Origin: Nocardia sp. CY41
GTDB taxonomy: Bacteria; Actinomycetota; Actinomycetes; Mycobacteriales; Mycobacteriaceae
Assembly (NCBI RefSeq): GCF_009829325.1
Contig: NZ_VUOS01000001.1
Location: forward strand, 248,001 to 312,000
DNA length: 64,000 nucleotides
Direction of reading: 5' to 3'
The notes beneath the pieces were generated by a model that saw only the letters and a list, made by a program, of their open reading frames with translations, had not been told where the DNA came from and did not search any database. Below are positions 32,078 to 43,194 of this stretch, one piece after another; positions within the stretch are counted from its first letter, which is position 1; each line of letters begins with the position of its first letter. The position numbers were made by a program, and so were the translations under genes.

Positions 32078-32240
32078 CGAGTTGCCCCCCACATCGTCGT
32101 ACGAATCCGCGTCGTGCAGTTGTGATCCGCTTGCTCCCTGCCGATCGGCAAGGGCCGCTACGGTTGCGCTCAATATAGCCGACCCGACCGGCAAGTTTCG
32201 AGCCCGAACGCACCGTCCGACCGGGACGACGGGCCAGAAC

Positions 32241-32271
32241 TGGAACGTGTTGCAAATTAGAACAAGTTCTA
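32241..32271 (+). promoter_or_regulatory. Two KstR/TetR-type operator-like palindromes
   Basis: TGGAACGTGTTGCA (32241-32254) and TAGAACAAGTTCTA (32258-32271) both fit TnnAACnnGTTnnA, the motif I recall for the cholesterol-catabolism repressor KstR. The second is a perfect inverted repeat of six bases on each side of a two-base spacer. Their centres are 17 bases apart and the nearer one ends 14 bases before the ATG at 32285, where a bound repressor would block transcription. Another TetR-family regulator with a similar site is possible. Confidence 0.6.
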
Positions 32272-32284
32272 TATTCTCTGTCCC

Positions 32285-33289
32285 ATGAAGGTCGCAGTGA
32301 CCGGCGCAGCCGGCTACCTTGGCACGAATCTGCTCCGGCTCCTCACCGAGCGCGGCCATCAGGTCACGGCCATCGATCGGGCGATTCCCGCCGAGCCGGC
32401 GGCGCCCGGTGTCACCTGGCTGCAGGGCGACGTGCTCGACCCGGCGTCGATGCGCGCCGCGCTGAGCGGCGCCGAGGTGGTCTACCACCTGGTCGCCGTC
32501 ATCACCCTGGCCGAGAAGAACGATCTGGCCTGGCGGGTGAACACCGAGGGCGTGCGCGTGGTCGCCGAAGCGGCGCTGGCCGTCGGCGCCCGGCGAATGG
32601 TGCACGCCAGCTCGATCCACGCGTTCGACCAGTACAGCTGCGGCGGCCGGATCGACGAGAACGCGCCGCGCTCGACCGATCCCGCGCTTCCGGTGTACGA
32701 CCGGTCGAAGTGGGCGGGCGAGGTCGCGCTGCGCAAGGTGATCGACCAAGGCCTGGACGCCGTGCTGTGCAATCCCACGGGTGTGTTCGGCCCCCTGGAC
32801 TTCAGCAAGCCGCTGTCGCGCATCAACCGGACGCTGAAGGACGCGGCGCTCGGGCGGGTACCGGCCATGATCGGCGGGGGATTCGACCTCGTGGACGTGC
32901 GCGACGTGGCCGAGGGCCTGATCCTGGCCGGCGAGCACGGCCGGACCGGCGAGAACTACCTGCTCGGCGGATCGATGATCTCGATGCTCGAGCTGTGCCG
33001 CGTCGCGGCGGCCCACGGCGGCAAGCGGGGCCCGAAATTCGCCATCTCCCCCAAGCTGGTGTCCGGCGTCATCCCGGTGCTCGCGCCGATCGGCAAGCTG
33101 TTCAACTCCGACATCGTCTCCAAGGCGGCGCTGGGCGCGCTCATCTCCGCGCCCGTCGTCGACCACGGCAAGGCGTCCAGCGAGCTCGGCTACCTGCCGC
33201 GCCCGCTCGACGACACAGTGCGCGACCTGGTCGCCTTCTTCGCCGACCCGACCCGGCTCGTCCCGCCGGACACCAGGCAGATTGCTTGA
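32285..33289 (+). CDS. NAD(P)-dependent epimerase/dehydratase (extended SDR)
   Basis: A 334-residue extended short-chain dehydrogenase. G7-x-x-G10-x-x-G13 binds NAD(P), and Y138-x-x-x-K142 is the catalytic pair with the upstream HASS serine. The overall look (MVHASSIHAF, NPTGVFGPLD, DLVDVRDVAEGLILA) resembles dihydroflavonol-reductase/3-beta-hydroxysteroid dehydrogenase-type proteins. The two KstR-like boxes directly upstream suggest a steroid or related lipid substrate (inference). The family's substrates are diverse, so this needs the operator to be real. The gene lies divergent from the EspC-type gene with a 207-base region between. Confidence 0.87.
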   Translation: MKVAVTGAAGYLGTNLLRLLTERGHQVTAIDRAIPAEPAAPGVTWLQGDVLDPASMRAALSGAEVVYHLVAVITLAEKNDLAWRVNTEGVRVVAEAALAVGARRMVHASSIHAFDQYSCGGRIDENAPRSTDPALPVYDRSKWAGEVALRKVIDQGLDAVLCNPTGVFGPLDFSKPLSRINRTLKDAALGRVPAMIGGGFDLVDVRDVAEGLILAGEHGRTGENYLLGGSMISMLELCRVAAAHGGKRGPKFAISPKLVSGVIPVLAPIGKLFNSDIVSKAALGALISAPVVDHGKASSELGYLPRPLDDTVRDLVAFFADPTRLVPPDTRQIA

Positions 33290-33296
33290 CAGCGGA

Positions 33297-33312
33297 TAGA
33301 ACACATGTTCGA
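33297..33312 (+). promoter_or_regulatory. Near-consensus LexA/SOS box
   Basis: TAGAACACATGTTCGA differs at one position from the actinobacterial LexA consensus TCGAAC-N4-GTTCGA (established knowledge). It ends eight bases before the GTG of the radical SAM gene at 33321 and starts seven bases after the stop of the upstream gene. The M. tuberculosis orthologue Rv2578c is, as I recall, in the LexA regulon. Confidence 0.6.
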
Positions 33313-33320
33313 CTGAGGGT

Positions 33321-34337
33321 GTGCGGTGGCAAAGCCAGACCCTGGACGCCGAGGACGGCGCCTTGCCCGGGCTGTCCCGGGCCGGTCTGGTGCGCACCGT
33401 GCAGACGCCGGAGTTCGAAGGCATCACGTTCCACGAGGTGCTGTGCAAGAGCGCGCTGAACCGGGTGCCCGAGGGCGCGAATGTGCCGTTCCACTGGACG
33501 GTCAATCCCATGCGGGGGTGTTCGCACGCGTGCCGCTACTGTTTCGCGCGCGGCACGCACGAGTACCTGGACCTGGACGCGGGCCGGGACTTCGACTCGC
33601 AGATCGTGGTGAAGACGAATGTCGCGGCGGTGCTGCGCAAAGAGCTCGGGAGGCGGTCCTGGCGCCGCGAACCGGTGGCGCTCGGCACCAACACCGATCC
33701 CTATCAGCGCGCCGAGGGGCGGTATCGGTTGATGCCGGGCATCATTCGCGCGCTGGCCGAGTCCGGCACGCCCTTCTCCGTCCTCACCAAGGGCACCCTG
33801 CTGCGTCGCGACCTGCCGCTGCTGACCGCGGCCGCCCGCGAGGTGCGCGTGAGTCTCGCGGTGTCCATCGCGATCCTCGACCAGGATCTGCACCGGAGCC
33901 TGGAGCCCGGCACGCCGTCACCCCGGGCCCGGCTGGAGTTGGTGCGCGCGCTCACCGACGCGGGATTCGCGGTCAACGTCCTGGTCGCGCCGGTGATTCC
34001 CTGCCTCACCGACGGCCGTGCCCACCTGGACGCGATCTTCGGCGCGATCGCCGCGGCCGGGGCGGACTCGGCCGTCGCATTCCCCATGCATCTGCGCGGC
34101 AGCACCAGGGACTGGTTCCTGTCCTGGCTGGCTGAGCACCATCCGGCCTTGCTGCGGCGGTACCGCCAGCTGTACCGCCGCGGGGCCTACGTCACGCCGG
34201 AGTACTCCGCCTGGCTGCGCGCGCGGGTCGCTCCGCTGCTGGCGGAGCACGGTTTGACGGGTCGCGGCCAAGCCGAACCGGAGACACGACCCGAAACCGC
34301 GCACACGACCGGCGCGCAGCTGGCATTGTTCGCCTGA
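33321..34337 (+). CDS. Rv2578c-type radical SAM protein
   Basis: A 338-residue radical SAM enzyme with the cluster motif C67-x3-C71-x2-C74 (GCSHACRYCFAR), which holds a 4Fe-4S cluster and cleaves SAM to a 5'-deoxyadenosyl radical. The following TNTDPYQRAEG and FSVLTKGTLLRRDLP stretches match the group related to spore photoproduct lyase-like proteins. I recognise it as the orthologue of M. tuberculosis Rv2578c. Its reaction is not established. A near-consensus SOS box sits immediately upstream, so a role in DNA damage response is a reasonable inference. The start is GTG 33321, with no strong ribosome site because the box lies there. Confidence 0.88.
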   Translation: MRWQSQTLDAEDGALPGLSRAGLVRTVQTPEFEGITFHEVLCKSALNRVPEGANVPFHWTVNPMRGCSHACRYCFARGTHEYLDLDAGRDFDSQIVVKTNVAAVLRKELGRRSWRREPVALGTNTDPYQRAEGRYRLMPGIIRALAESGTPFSVLTKGTLLRRDLPLLTAAAREVRVSLAVSIAILDQDLHRSLEPGTPSPRARLELVRALTDAGFAVNVLVAPVIPCLTDGRAHLDAIFGAIAAAGADSAVAFPMHLRGSTRDWFLSWLAEHHPALLRRYRQLYRRGAYVTPEYSAWLRARVAPLLAEHGLTGRGQAEPETRPETAHTTGAQLALFA

Positions 34338-34447
34338 CGCCATCCTCGCCGGATCTCGCCGGTCCGCGCGCTTCGGGGGCGCGCACCGCGTTCGACGGAG
34401 TAGTTTGGCGATGGCACCTCTCAGCGACGAGGAAGTGAAGCAGGCAT

Positions 34448-36414
<1,967 letters not shown>

Positions 36415-36418
<4 letters not shown>

Positions 36419-37494
36419 CCATCGTGGAAACGTCACTGGTCGGCACCGACCTCGGACTGACCGGAGTATCCGGGGTGCCGTCCGCGGACGGACCGCAGAA
36501 GGTGAAGGACTTCACCTCCGATCAGGAGGTGCGCTGGTGCCCCGGCTGCGGTGACTACGTGATCCTGGCGACGGTGCGCGGCTTCCTCGCCGAACTCGGA
36601 TTGCGCCGGGAGAATTTGATGTTCGTGTCCGGGATCGGCTGCTCCAGCCGCTTCCCGTACTACCTGGAGGCCTACGGCATCCACTCGATCCACGGTCGTG
36701 CGCCCGCCATCGCGACCGGGTTGGCGGTCAGCAGGCCGGATCTGTCGGTCTGGGTGGTGACCGGTGACGGCGACGCGCTGTCCATCGGCGGCAACCACCT
36801 CATCCACGCGTTGCGCCGTAACGTGAACATGACGATCCTGCTGTTCAACAACCGGATCTACGGACTGACCAAGGGCCAGTACTCGCCCACCTCGGAGCAA
36901 GGCAAGATCACCAAGTCGACGCCGATGGGCTCCGTGGACCATCCCTTCAACACCCTGTCGGTGGCACTCGGCGCGGAAGCGACCTTCGCCGCCCGCGCGC
37001 TCGACTCCGATCGCGCGGGACTCACCGAGGTGCTGCGCGCCGCCGCCGAGCATCGCGGCACGTCGTTCGTGGAGATCCTGCAGGACTGCCCCATCTTCAA
37101 CGACGGCTCGTTCGACGTGCTGCGCCGGGAGAACGCCGCGGACCATCTCATCCCGCTGCGCCACGCCGAGCCGATCCGTTTCGGCGCCGAGGGCGAATTC
37201 GCCGTGGTACGACGCGGTTTCGGGCTCGCGGTGGCCCGCGCCGACAGCGTCGCGGAGTCCGACATCGTGGTGCACGACGCCTACGCCGATGACCCGGAGT
37301 ACGCCTACGCGCTGTCGCGGCTGAGCGACCAGGGACTCGAGCATGTCGTCACCGGCATCTTCCGCAGCGTCGCTCGACCGACCTACGACGACGCGGTGCG
37401 CTACCAGACCGAGAGCGCGCGCGAGCAGAAGCCGGTCGGCCCGGACTCGCTGCAGGCCCTGCTCACCGGGCCGGAGACCTGGACGGTCGGATAA
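36415..37494 (+). CDS. korB: 2-oxoacid:ferredoxin oxidoreductase, beta subunit
   Basis: A 359-residue thiamine diphosphate-binding subunit. The CPGCGD motif (C42, C45) begins the domain, and VTGDGDALSIGGNHLIHALRRN is the TPP/Mg-binding region. The family's beta subunit also helps bind a 4Fe-4S cluster through cysteines such as those at 42 and 45. Unlike standalone porD-type systems, no separate ferredoxin-like delta gene is adjacent. It begins by overlap with korA. mdh is convergent just downstream, a shared TCA-cycle theme, with a strong hairpin between the two stops. Confidence 0.94.
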
Positions 37495-37496
37495 CC

Positions 37497-37523
37497 CGCC
37501 GTACCCGGCTGCGCCGGGCGGCG
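37497..37523. terminator. Bidirectional hairpin between korB and mdh
   Basis: CGCCG-TA-CCCGGC pairs with GCCGGG-CGGCG around a three-base TGC loop, an 11-pair stem with one two-base bulge. It starts two bases after the korB stop and ends 18 bases before the mdh stop, so it can serve both convergent genes. Confidence 0.65.
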
Positions 37524-37540
37524 AAGGTCCGCGCAGCCGG

Positions 37541-38548
37541 TCAGGCGCCGCGCTTGACGAAACCGAGGTCGACGACGGCGTCGCGCTCCTGCTCCAGCTC
37601 GGCGACCGAAGCATCGATCCGCGGGCGGGCGAGTTCGTCGATCGCCAGATCGGGCACGATCGTGTACTCGCCGTTCGCACAGGTGACGGGGAACGAGCTG
37701 ATCAGCCCCGCGGGCACACCGTAGGAGCCGTCCGAAGGCACCGCCATGGACACCCAGTCGCCGTCCCGGGTGCCGTGTACCCAGTCGTGGATGTGGTCGA
37801 TCGCCGCGCTGGCCGCACTCGCCGCCGACGATGCGCCGCGCGCCTGGATGATGGCGGTGCCGCGCTGCTGCACGGTCGGCACGAACTCTTCGGTCAACCA
37901 CGCCGGATCGCCGATCAGGTCGAGGGCGGGGCGTCCCGCGACGGTGGCGTGCGCGATATCGGGATACTGCGTCGCCGAATGATTGCCCCAGATCGCCACC
38001 CGCGCGATGTCGGCAGCGGGCGCACCGGTCTTCGCGGCGAGTTGCGCGATGGCGCGGTTGTGGTCGAGCCGGGTCATGGCGGTGAAACGCTCGGCGGGCA
38101 CGTCCGGTGCGTTGCTCATGGCGATGAAGGCGTTGGTGTTGGCGGGGTTGCCGATGACGAGCACTTTCACGTCGTCCGCGGCGCTGGCGTTGATCGCGGC
38201 CCCCTGCTCGGTGAAGATCGCGCCGTTGGCGGCGAGCAGATCCGAGCGTTCCATCCCGGCCGTGCGCGGCCGCGCGCCGACGAGCAGGGCGATGTCGGCG
38301 CCGGCGAAGCCGATCCACGGGTCGTCGCTGATGTCGACGGACTCCAGCAGCCCGAACGCGCCGTCCTCCAGTTCCATCGCGACGCCCTCCAGCGACGCCG
38401 CCGCGGCGGGGACTTCCAGCAGCCGCAGGCGCACGCGCGTGTCCGGGCCCAGCATCGCGCCGGAGGCGATCCGGAACAGCATCCCGTAGGCGATCTGGCC
38501 CGCGGCTCCGGTCACGGTGACGGTCACGGTCCCAGCGGCGGTGCTCAC
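37541..38548 (-). CDS. mdh: Malate dehydrogenase
   Basis: A 335-residue NAD-dependent enzyme of the TCA cycle that interconverts malate and oxaloacetate. G14-x-x-G17 in [10 protein letters not shown] starts the Rossmann fold; [14 protein letters not shown] and the catalytic His in [12 protein letters not shown] follow. The sequence type is the one found in mycobacteria and streptomycetes rather than LDH-like MDH. Start GTG 38548 gives a short polar lead; the frame and the typical TVTVTGAAG strand support it. It is convergent to korB. The membrane protein gene upstream lies on the same strand, with a gap of about 130 bases. Confidence 0.95.
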   Translation of the reverse strand: MSTAAGTVTVTVTGAAGQIAYGMLFRIASGAMLGPDTRVRLRLLEVPAAAASLEGVAMELEDGAFGLLESVDISDDPWIGFAGADIALLVGARPRTAGMERSDLLAANGAIFTEQGAAINASAADDVKVLVIGNPANTNAFIAMSNAPDVPAERFTAMTRLDHNRAIAQLAAKTGAPAADIARVAIWGNHSATQYPDIAHATVAGRPALDLIGDPAWLTEEFVPTVQQRGTAIIQARGASSAASAASAAIDHIHDWVHGTRDGDWVSMAVPSDGSYGVPAGLISSFPVTCANGEYTIVPDLAIDELARPRIDASVAELEQERDAVVDLGFVKRGA

Positions 38549-38677
38549 GACGAACTCCTTGCGGTCGGCGGATTCCTGCTGCCCACCCTAGCCACTCTCA
38601 CCGCCGCCGAACGCCCACGGTGAGCTACGCGACAGTGACCGGTACGCTGCCGCACACCCGTTTCCTGGAACGCCGGG

Positions 38678-39325
38678 TCAGGCGAGCGTGGCGACCTCGG
38701 TGTCGGTCAGCACGATCGGCGACACCACGTCCTTCGCCCGCGCGAGCCGCACGGCGCGATACAGCGGCCGTTCCTCGAGCCCGGCGTCGCGCGCCTCGGC
38801 CCGCAACTGGCGCACCAGCACCTCCGAAACCGCTACGGCCGCGGCCAATCGACTGGCGGCGAGCGCGTCGGCGAGCCTGCGCAGACCCAACAGGTGCAAT
38901 TCGCGACCGCTGCCCGCGTCGGTGTACATCGCCAGCGGAACGACCTGGGACACCTCTCCCGCGGTGACCCGCAGTGCGATCCTGCTCAATCGGGCCGGGA
39001 ACACCAGCATCTCGACCCCGGTCGCCCCTGACAGCTCCACCTGCCGTTCCCCGAACAGCCTGCGGGCATGAAGAGTATTGCCGGTCAGCCACATTCGCCG
39101 CCGACGCAGCGCGACGGCGTAGAGGACGGTCGGCGCGCCGACGACGACGCCGATGGCCGCGGCGATCGGCCAGCTCACCACGGTCGCGGCCAGCAGCGCC
39201 GCGCCGAGCCCGATGCCCGACGCGGCCAGCGCGAGGCGGCGCAACATCGGCGCGTACAGCTCGGGCGCGACCAGATCGAGCCCGACCGGCGCGATCGACT
39301 GCTGGTCATCAGAATTCGTGGACAC
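38678..39325 (-). CDS. Two-helix membrane protein, PH-like cytoplasmic part
   Basis: A 215-residue protein with two closely spaced hydrophobic segments at about residues 30-47 and 49-70, then a soluble domain that reads as beta-rich (MWLTGNTLHARR, VELSGATGVEMLVF, RIALRVTAG), resembling the bacterial PH-like fold. A helical C terminus follows. I do not recognise a named family with confidence. The start is GTG 39325. The gene sits between mdh and hisS on the same strand, 152 bases from hisS. The function may be envelope-related, but there is no catalytic motif to support any specific role. Confidence 0.65.
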   Translation of the reverse strand: MSTNSDDQQSIAPVGLDLVAPELYAPMLRRLALAASGIGLGAALLAATVVSWPIAAAIGVVVGAPTVLYAVALRRRRMWLTGNTLHARRLFGERQVELSGATGVEMLVFPARLSRIALRVTAGEVSQVVPLAMYTDAGSGRELHLLGLRRLADALAASRLAAAVAVSEVLVRQLRAEARDAGLEERPLYRAVRLARAKDVVSPIVLTDTEVATLA

Positions 39326-39477
39326 TACTCCGCCCTCTCGCGACTCCGGCGGCTGTACTCTGCGCGCCGGTCACGTAACCGCACCCGCCGCCCGGCCGGC
39401 GACGGGTTCGACGCACAGTACCGCGCGCCCGGCGGTCGCGTCGCGAAACCCGACACCGTCGGGCACCCGCCACCTCG

Positions 39478-40749
39478 CTACCCGGCCAGCGACTCCCGGA
39501 TCACACCGACCACCTCGGGCAGGGGAATCTCCCGCTGGTCGCCGGTCGCCATGTCCTTGAGCCCGATGGTGTTCTCCGCCAGGTCCCGGTCGCCGAGTAC
39601 GAGGGTGAACTTCGCCCCGGAGCGATCGGCCGCCTTCATCGCGCCCTTCACACCGCGCCCGCCGTAGGCCAGGTCGACCCGGATGCCCGCCGCGCGCAGC
39701 TGCGCGGCCACCACCACCATCCGCTGCTTGGCGGCGTCGCCCAGCGGCACGCCGAAGACCTCGCAGCGCGCCGGGTCGCCCGCCGACTTGCCCTCGGCCG
39801 CCAGCGCCAGCATGGTGCGGTCGACGCCGAGGCCGAACCCGATCCCCGACAGCGGCTGGCCGCCCAGCTCGGCCATCAGACCGTCGTAGCGGCCGCCGCC
39901 GCCGATGCCGGACTGCGCGCCGAGACCGTCGTGCACGAATTCGAACGTGGTCTTGGTGTAGTAGTCCAGGCCGCGCACCATGCGCGGGTTCACCACATAC
40001 GGCACGCCCAGCGCCTCCAGGTGGCCGAGCACCTGCTCGAAGTGCGCTTTGGCCGACTCCGAGAGGTGGTCGATCATCAAAGGCGCATCCGCGGTCATCT
40101 CGCGCACCTGGGGCCGCTTGTCGTCCAGCACGCGCAGCGGGTTCAGCTGGGCACGCCGCCGAGTCTCCTCGTCCAGCGGCAGCCCGAGCAGGAAATCCTG
40201 CAGCAGCTCCCGGTATTGCGGACGGCACGTCTCGTCACCCAGCGAGGTGACCTCGAGCCGGAAACCGTCCAAACCCAGGCCGCGGAATCCGGCATCGGCG
40301 ATGGCGATGACCTCGGCGTCCAACGCCGGATCGTCGACGCCGATCGCCTCGATGCCCACCTGCTGCAATTGCCGGTACCGTCCGGCCTGCGGCCGCTCGT
40401 ATCGGAAGAAGGGACCGGCGTAGCAGACCTTCACCGGAAGCTGGCCGCGGTCGAGGCCGTGCTCGATCACCGCGCGCATCACCCCCGCGGTGCCCTCGGG
40501 GCGCAGCGTGACGCTGCGATCGCCGCGGTCGGGGAAGGTGTACATCTCCTTGGTGACGACGTCGGTGGACTCACCGACACCACGGGCGAACAGGCCCGTG
40601 TCCTCGAAGACCGGCAGCTCGATATGCCCGTACCCGGCCAGTCGGGCGGCGCGGAGCAGGCCGTCGCGCACCGCGACGAACTCGGCCGAGCCGGGTGGCA
40701 CGTAGTCCGGTACCCCCTTCGGGGCGGAGAAGCTGCTGGTCTTGGTCAC
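39478..40749 (-). CDS. hisS: Histidyl-tRNA synthetase
   Basis: A 423-residue class II synthetase. Motif 2 ([19 protein letters not shown]), the histidine-A loop [20 protein letters not shown] and the [11 protein letters not shown] motif 3 are all present; the C-terminal anticodon-binding domain follows from about residue 330. It charges tRNA-His. Start GTG 40749 gives the usual [14 protein letters not shown] opening and follows a GGAG. The 139-base divergent region to the cyclophilin gene holds the promoters of both. The glyoxalase-like gene that lies here in M. tuberculosis (recalled Rv2581c) is absent. Confidence 0.96.
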   Translation of the reverse strand: MTKTSSFSAPKGVPDYVPPGSAEFVAVRDGLLRAARLAGYGHIELPVFEDTGLFARGVGESTDVVTKEMYTFPDRGDRSVTLRPEGTAGVMRAVIEHGLDRGQLPVKVCYAGPFFRYERPQAGRYRQLQQVGIEAIGVDDPALDAEVIAIADAGFRGLGLDGFRLEVTSLGDETCRPQYRELLQDFLLGLPLDEETRRRAQLNPLRVLDDKRPQVREMTADAPLMIDHLSESAKAHFEQVLGHLEALGVPYVVNPRMVRGLDYYTKTTFEFVHDGLGAQSGIGGGGRYDGLMAELGGQPLSGIGFGLGVDRTMLALAAEGKSAGDPARCEVFGVPLGDAAKQRMVVVAAQLRAAGIRVDLAYGGRGVKGAMKAADRSGAKFTLVLGDRDLAENTIGLKDMATGDQREIPLPEVVGVIRESLAG

Positions 40750-40888
40750 GATGCTCCAGTTTCCACCACTACGGCCCCGCAAGTCCAACCGGTTCGCCGA
40801 ACCGCCTCTCAGGAAGGTTGCGGAGCAGTCTCAGGTAGAAATGGCACACTCTTATCCCGATGTAACCGGATACGGGAGGAACGTGGTA

Positions 40889-41767
40889 GTGCCGAGCAAC
40901 GAACAGCGACGAGCAGCGGCGAAACGCAAGCTGGAACGTCAGCTCGCCAACCGGGCGGAGCGGGCGCGCAAGCGCAAGCAACTCACCATCGCCGGATCGG
41001 TACTCGGTGTCGTCGTGGTGGTCGCCGCCGTGACCGGGGTGTACTTCTTGACCCGCGGCGACGACAACAGCAGCTCCGACGCCGCCGACGCCTCGCTGTC
41101 CAGCACGCCCGCCGCGGCCGCGCCGCCGTCGGCGAAGGCCAAGCCCGCGACGGTCGACTGCGCCTACCGCGACAGCGCCAAGCCCGCGGACAAGCAGGCG
41201 AGCAAGCCGAAGGCCGGCGGCATCCCCACCACCGGCGTGGATGCCGAGGTCAGCGTCAGCATGGAGACCAGTCAGGGCCCGATCGGGCTGACCCTGAACA
41301 ACGCCGAGTCGCCGTGCACGGTGAACAGCTTCGTCAGCCTGGCGGCACAGAACTACTTCGACGGCACCAGCTGCCACCGCATGACCGCGGGCGAGGGCCT
41401 GAAGGTTCTGCAGTGCGGTGACCCCACGGGCACCGGAATGGGCGGGCCGGGTTACGAATTCGACAACGAATACCCGACCGATCAGTACGCTCCGAACGAC
41501 CCCGCGGCCTCCTCCGAGCCGGTCGCGTACAAGCGCGGTGTGCTGGCCATGGCCAACGCGGGCCCCGGTACCAACGGCAGCCAATTCTTCATCGTGTACT
41601 CGGATTCGCAGCTCCCGCCGCAGTACACGATCTTCGGCACCGTGGACGACAACAGCCTCGGCACGCTCGACAAGATCGCCGCACTGGGCCAGGACGACTC
41701 CAACGGCCCAGGCGACGGCAAGCCCAAGCAGCCGGTCACCATCCAGTCGGTCCGTATCGACCGCTGA
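40889..41767 (+). CDS. Membrane-anchored cyclophilin-type peptidyl-prolyl isomerase
   Basis: A 292-residue bitopic protein. The N terminus is basic (RRAAAKRKLERQLANRAERARKRK), followed by one membrane helix (LTIAGSVLGVVVVVAAVTGVYFL), an Ala/Pro-rich linker and an extracytoplasmic cyclophilin domain with CTVNSFVSLAAQNYFDGTSCHR, MANAGPGTNGSQFFI and YTIFGTV motifs. It resembles M. tuberculosis Rv2582 (PpiB). It likely assists folding of exported proteins by proline isomerisation. GTG 40889 is preferred over GTG 40883 because it puts the GGGAGGA at proper distance. A strong hairpin follows the stop. Confidence 0.9.
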   Translation: MPSNEQRRAAAKRKLERQLANRAERARKRKQLTIAGSVLGVVVVVAAVTGVYFLTRGDDNSSSDAADASLSSTPAAAAPPSAKAKPATVDCAYRDSAKPADKQASKPKAGGIPTTGVDAEVSVSMETSQGPIGLTLNNAESPCTVNSFVSLAAQNYFDGTSCHRMTAGEGLKVLQCGDPTGTGMGGPGYEFDNEYPTDQYAPNDPAASSEPVAYKRGVLAMANAGPGTNGSQFFIVYSDSQLPPQYTIFGTVDDNSLGTLDKIAALGQDDSNGPGDGKPKQPVTIQSVRIDR

Positions 41768-41777
41768 CGCACGCATC

Positions 41778-41810
41778 CGGGCCCGCCGCCGACCCTCGGC
41801 AGCGGGCCCG
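41778..41810 (+). terminator. Hairpin after the cyclophilin gene
   Basis: CGGGCCCGC pairs with GCGGGCCCG, a nine-base stem, with a partly structured loop that contains CCGACCCTCGG. It starts 11 bases after the cyclophilin stop and is the likely end of that transcript. Confidence 0.6.
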
Positions 41811-42178
41811 AGCCATGTCTACGGCCATCCGGCCGGAGTGCGAGGCAGTCGAGCCTTTCTTCGGTTAGGGTGTCCTCAGTCCGAAGATCATCCGGCGCGC
41901 CCGGAGACACGCCGGAAATGTGCGATATATGCTGATAAAGCAGCAAGCTCGTTCGATTGTGCCGACCTTTGTCAGGTAACCTCGAAACAAGGAGTTCTTG
42001 CAGCGTAGCGCGGCCTCGGCCGGGCAATCCGCCGGACAGGAAGTGCCACGCCACAAGTTCTCCGGGTGTCCACGTTTGCAGGCGGGACCCGCTGCACGGG
42101 ACTACAGTTCGCGTGGCGGCGTCCGTAACGAAGCACCACCATCATCCATAGTGATCACTGCAGCATCGGGGAGCAGCC
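41811..42178. other. Gene-free stretch before the type IV secretion-like region
   Basis: No open frame here has convincing codon bias or a known domain. The perfect ten-base palindrome AGTGATCACT at 42150-42159 lies 20 bases before the ATG at 42179 and could be an operator or part of a promoter. No tRNA, direct repeat or integrase site was found. Confidence 0.45.
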
Positions 42179-42724
42179 ATGTCCGAGGAACTGGACGACA
42201 TCGGCCGGGAAACCGCGGCCATGATGAGGACAATGTTGCAGCTTGCGACGCTCGTCGCCCTGCGGACCCGCGAGCGTGGCCAGAAGGAAGCCGAAGCGCG
42301 CGTCAAGCTCACCGAGGCCCGGCTCAAAGAGGCCAAGGAATTGCAGCTGCGCGAGGCGCGCGACGCGAAGGCCAAGGATCCGCGTAACACCGAACTGGCC
42401 CGGCTGATCGAGAAGCCGATCCCGGAAAAGGGTGTGTCGCTGGAGAAGGACCGCTTTTCCGCACAGGCCGAGGCATCGCGGATGGCGGCCAATGCCGCCG
42501 CCAAGCCGGTTCTGCAGTACGACTCTCAGGAACGCCGCATGGCGATCGCGGCCCATCTCGCGAAAATGGGTGTGGCGCCGGAACTCGCCGCCGTGCGAAT
42601 GCTGATCGAGGTGGGGCAGGCGCAACCGCCGGGCGAAGCCGTGCGCACCCGCCCCGGCGAGGCCCCGTCGGTCACCAGGGGCGGACGGGAACAGGAATCC
42701 CGCGGCCTGGAGCGCACACGATAG
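42179..42724 (+). CDS. Charged, probably coiled-coil protein of unknown function
   Basis: A 181-residue cytoplasmic protein rich in Lys, Arg, Glu and Ala. Residues 25-75 form a long charged helix (RTRERGQKEAEARVKLTEAR and on) likely to be a coiled coil. There is no signal peptide or known domain. A GGGGAG site precedes the ATG. It stands at the boundary of the type IV secretion-like cluster, transcribed toward it and ending in a shared hairpin. Proteins of this size beside conjugation-type loci in actinobacteria are often unassigned; a link to the cluster rests on location only. Confidence 0.65.
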   Translation: MSEELDDIGRETAAMMRTMLQLATLVALRTRERGQKEAEARVKLTEARLKEAKELQLREARDAKAKDPRNTELARLIEKPIPEKGVSLEKDRFSAQAEASRMAANAAAKPVLQYDSQERRMAIAAHLAKMGVAPELAAVRMLIEVGQAQPPGEAVRTRPGEAPSVTRGGREQESRGLERTR

Positions 42725-42738
42725 CAGCAGAAGGACGA

Positions 42739-42766
42739 AATGCCCGCTGAATCGCCAGCGGGCATT
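42739..42766. terminator. Bidirectional hairpin at the end of the secretion-like operon
   Basis: AATGCCCGCTG pairs perfectly with CAGCGGGCATT (11 bases, six-base loop), followed on the plus strand by CGTCTTTCC. It lies 15 bases after the stop at 42724 and 45 bases before the end of the convergent DUF4913 gene, so it probably terminates both. Confidence 0.72.
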
Positions 42767-42810
42767 CGTCTTTCCGGCCGATATCGCGAGAGCGCGCGGT
42801 GCGATCGCGA

Positions 42811-43194
42811 CTAAGTATGAAAGTCTCCCATCGTGGGATCGCCGAACATCCCGTGCTGCGGCGATTTCGTCGGTAGCGGGCTGAGCATGTCCTTGTGCCC
42901 GTTGCGCACGCTGCAGTATTTGAACGGCCCTTTGGGGTCGAACAATTTCGCCATGTGCGGATCCGCATGATCGAGGAACCAGACGCTCAACCCGGTCGAC
43001 GGGTTCTGCCGGTAGTGCTCCCACGCGCGCCACAGCGCGTCCAGACGGGCGACCGCTTCGGCGTGCTGCCACCACTCCGGGCACCACACGGTGTCGCTGA
43101 GATCGGTGACCTGCCGCCGATAGACCACACTCAAGTATTCCTCGACGAATGCCACCACGCTCGCGTAGATCATGTTCTGCTGCTGTTCGGTCAC
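42811..43194 (-). CDS. DUF4913 protein
   Basis: A 127-residue soluble protein with the DUF4913 hallmarks: VWCPEWWQHAEAVARLDALWRA in the middle, then LSVWFLDHADPHMAKLFDPKGPF and a final C-x2-NGH (CSVRNGH). Family members are typical neighbours of TraG/VirD4-like genes in actinobacterial conjugation-type loci. No function is known. Its ATGA overlaps the stop of the coupling-protein gene, so it is translated together with that gene and may be its partner (inference). It is the last gene of the 16-gene operon. Confidence 0.82.
   Translation of the reverse strand: MTEQQQNMIYASVVAFVEEYLSVVYRRQVTDLSDTVWCPEWWQHAEAVARLDALWRAWEHYRQNPSTGLSVWFLDHADPHMAKLFDPKGPFKYCSVRNGHKDMLSPLPTKSPQHGMFGDPTMGDFHT

Noticed and set aside
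42150..42159. Palindrome AGTGATCACT as a possible attachment or operator site
   Set aside because: A ten-base palindrome is short and no second copy was found at the far side of the secretion-like run; I report it only as a note in the gap entry.
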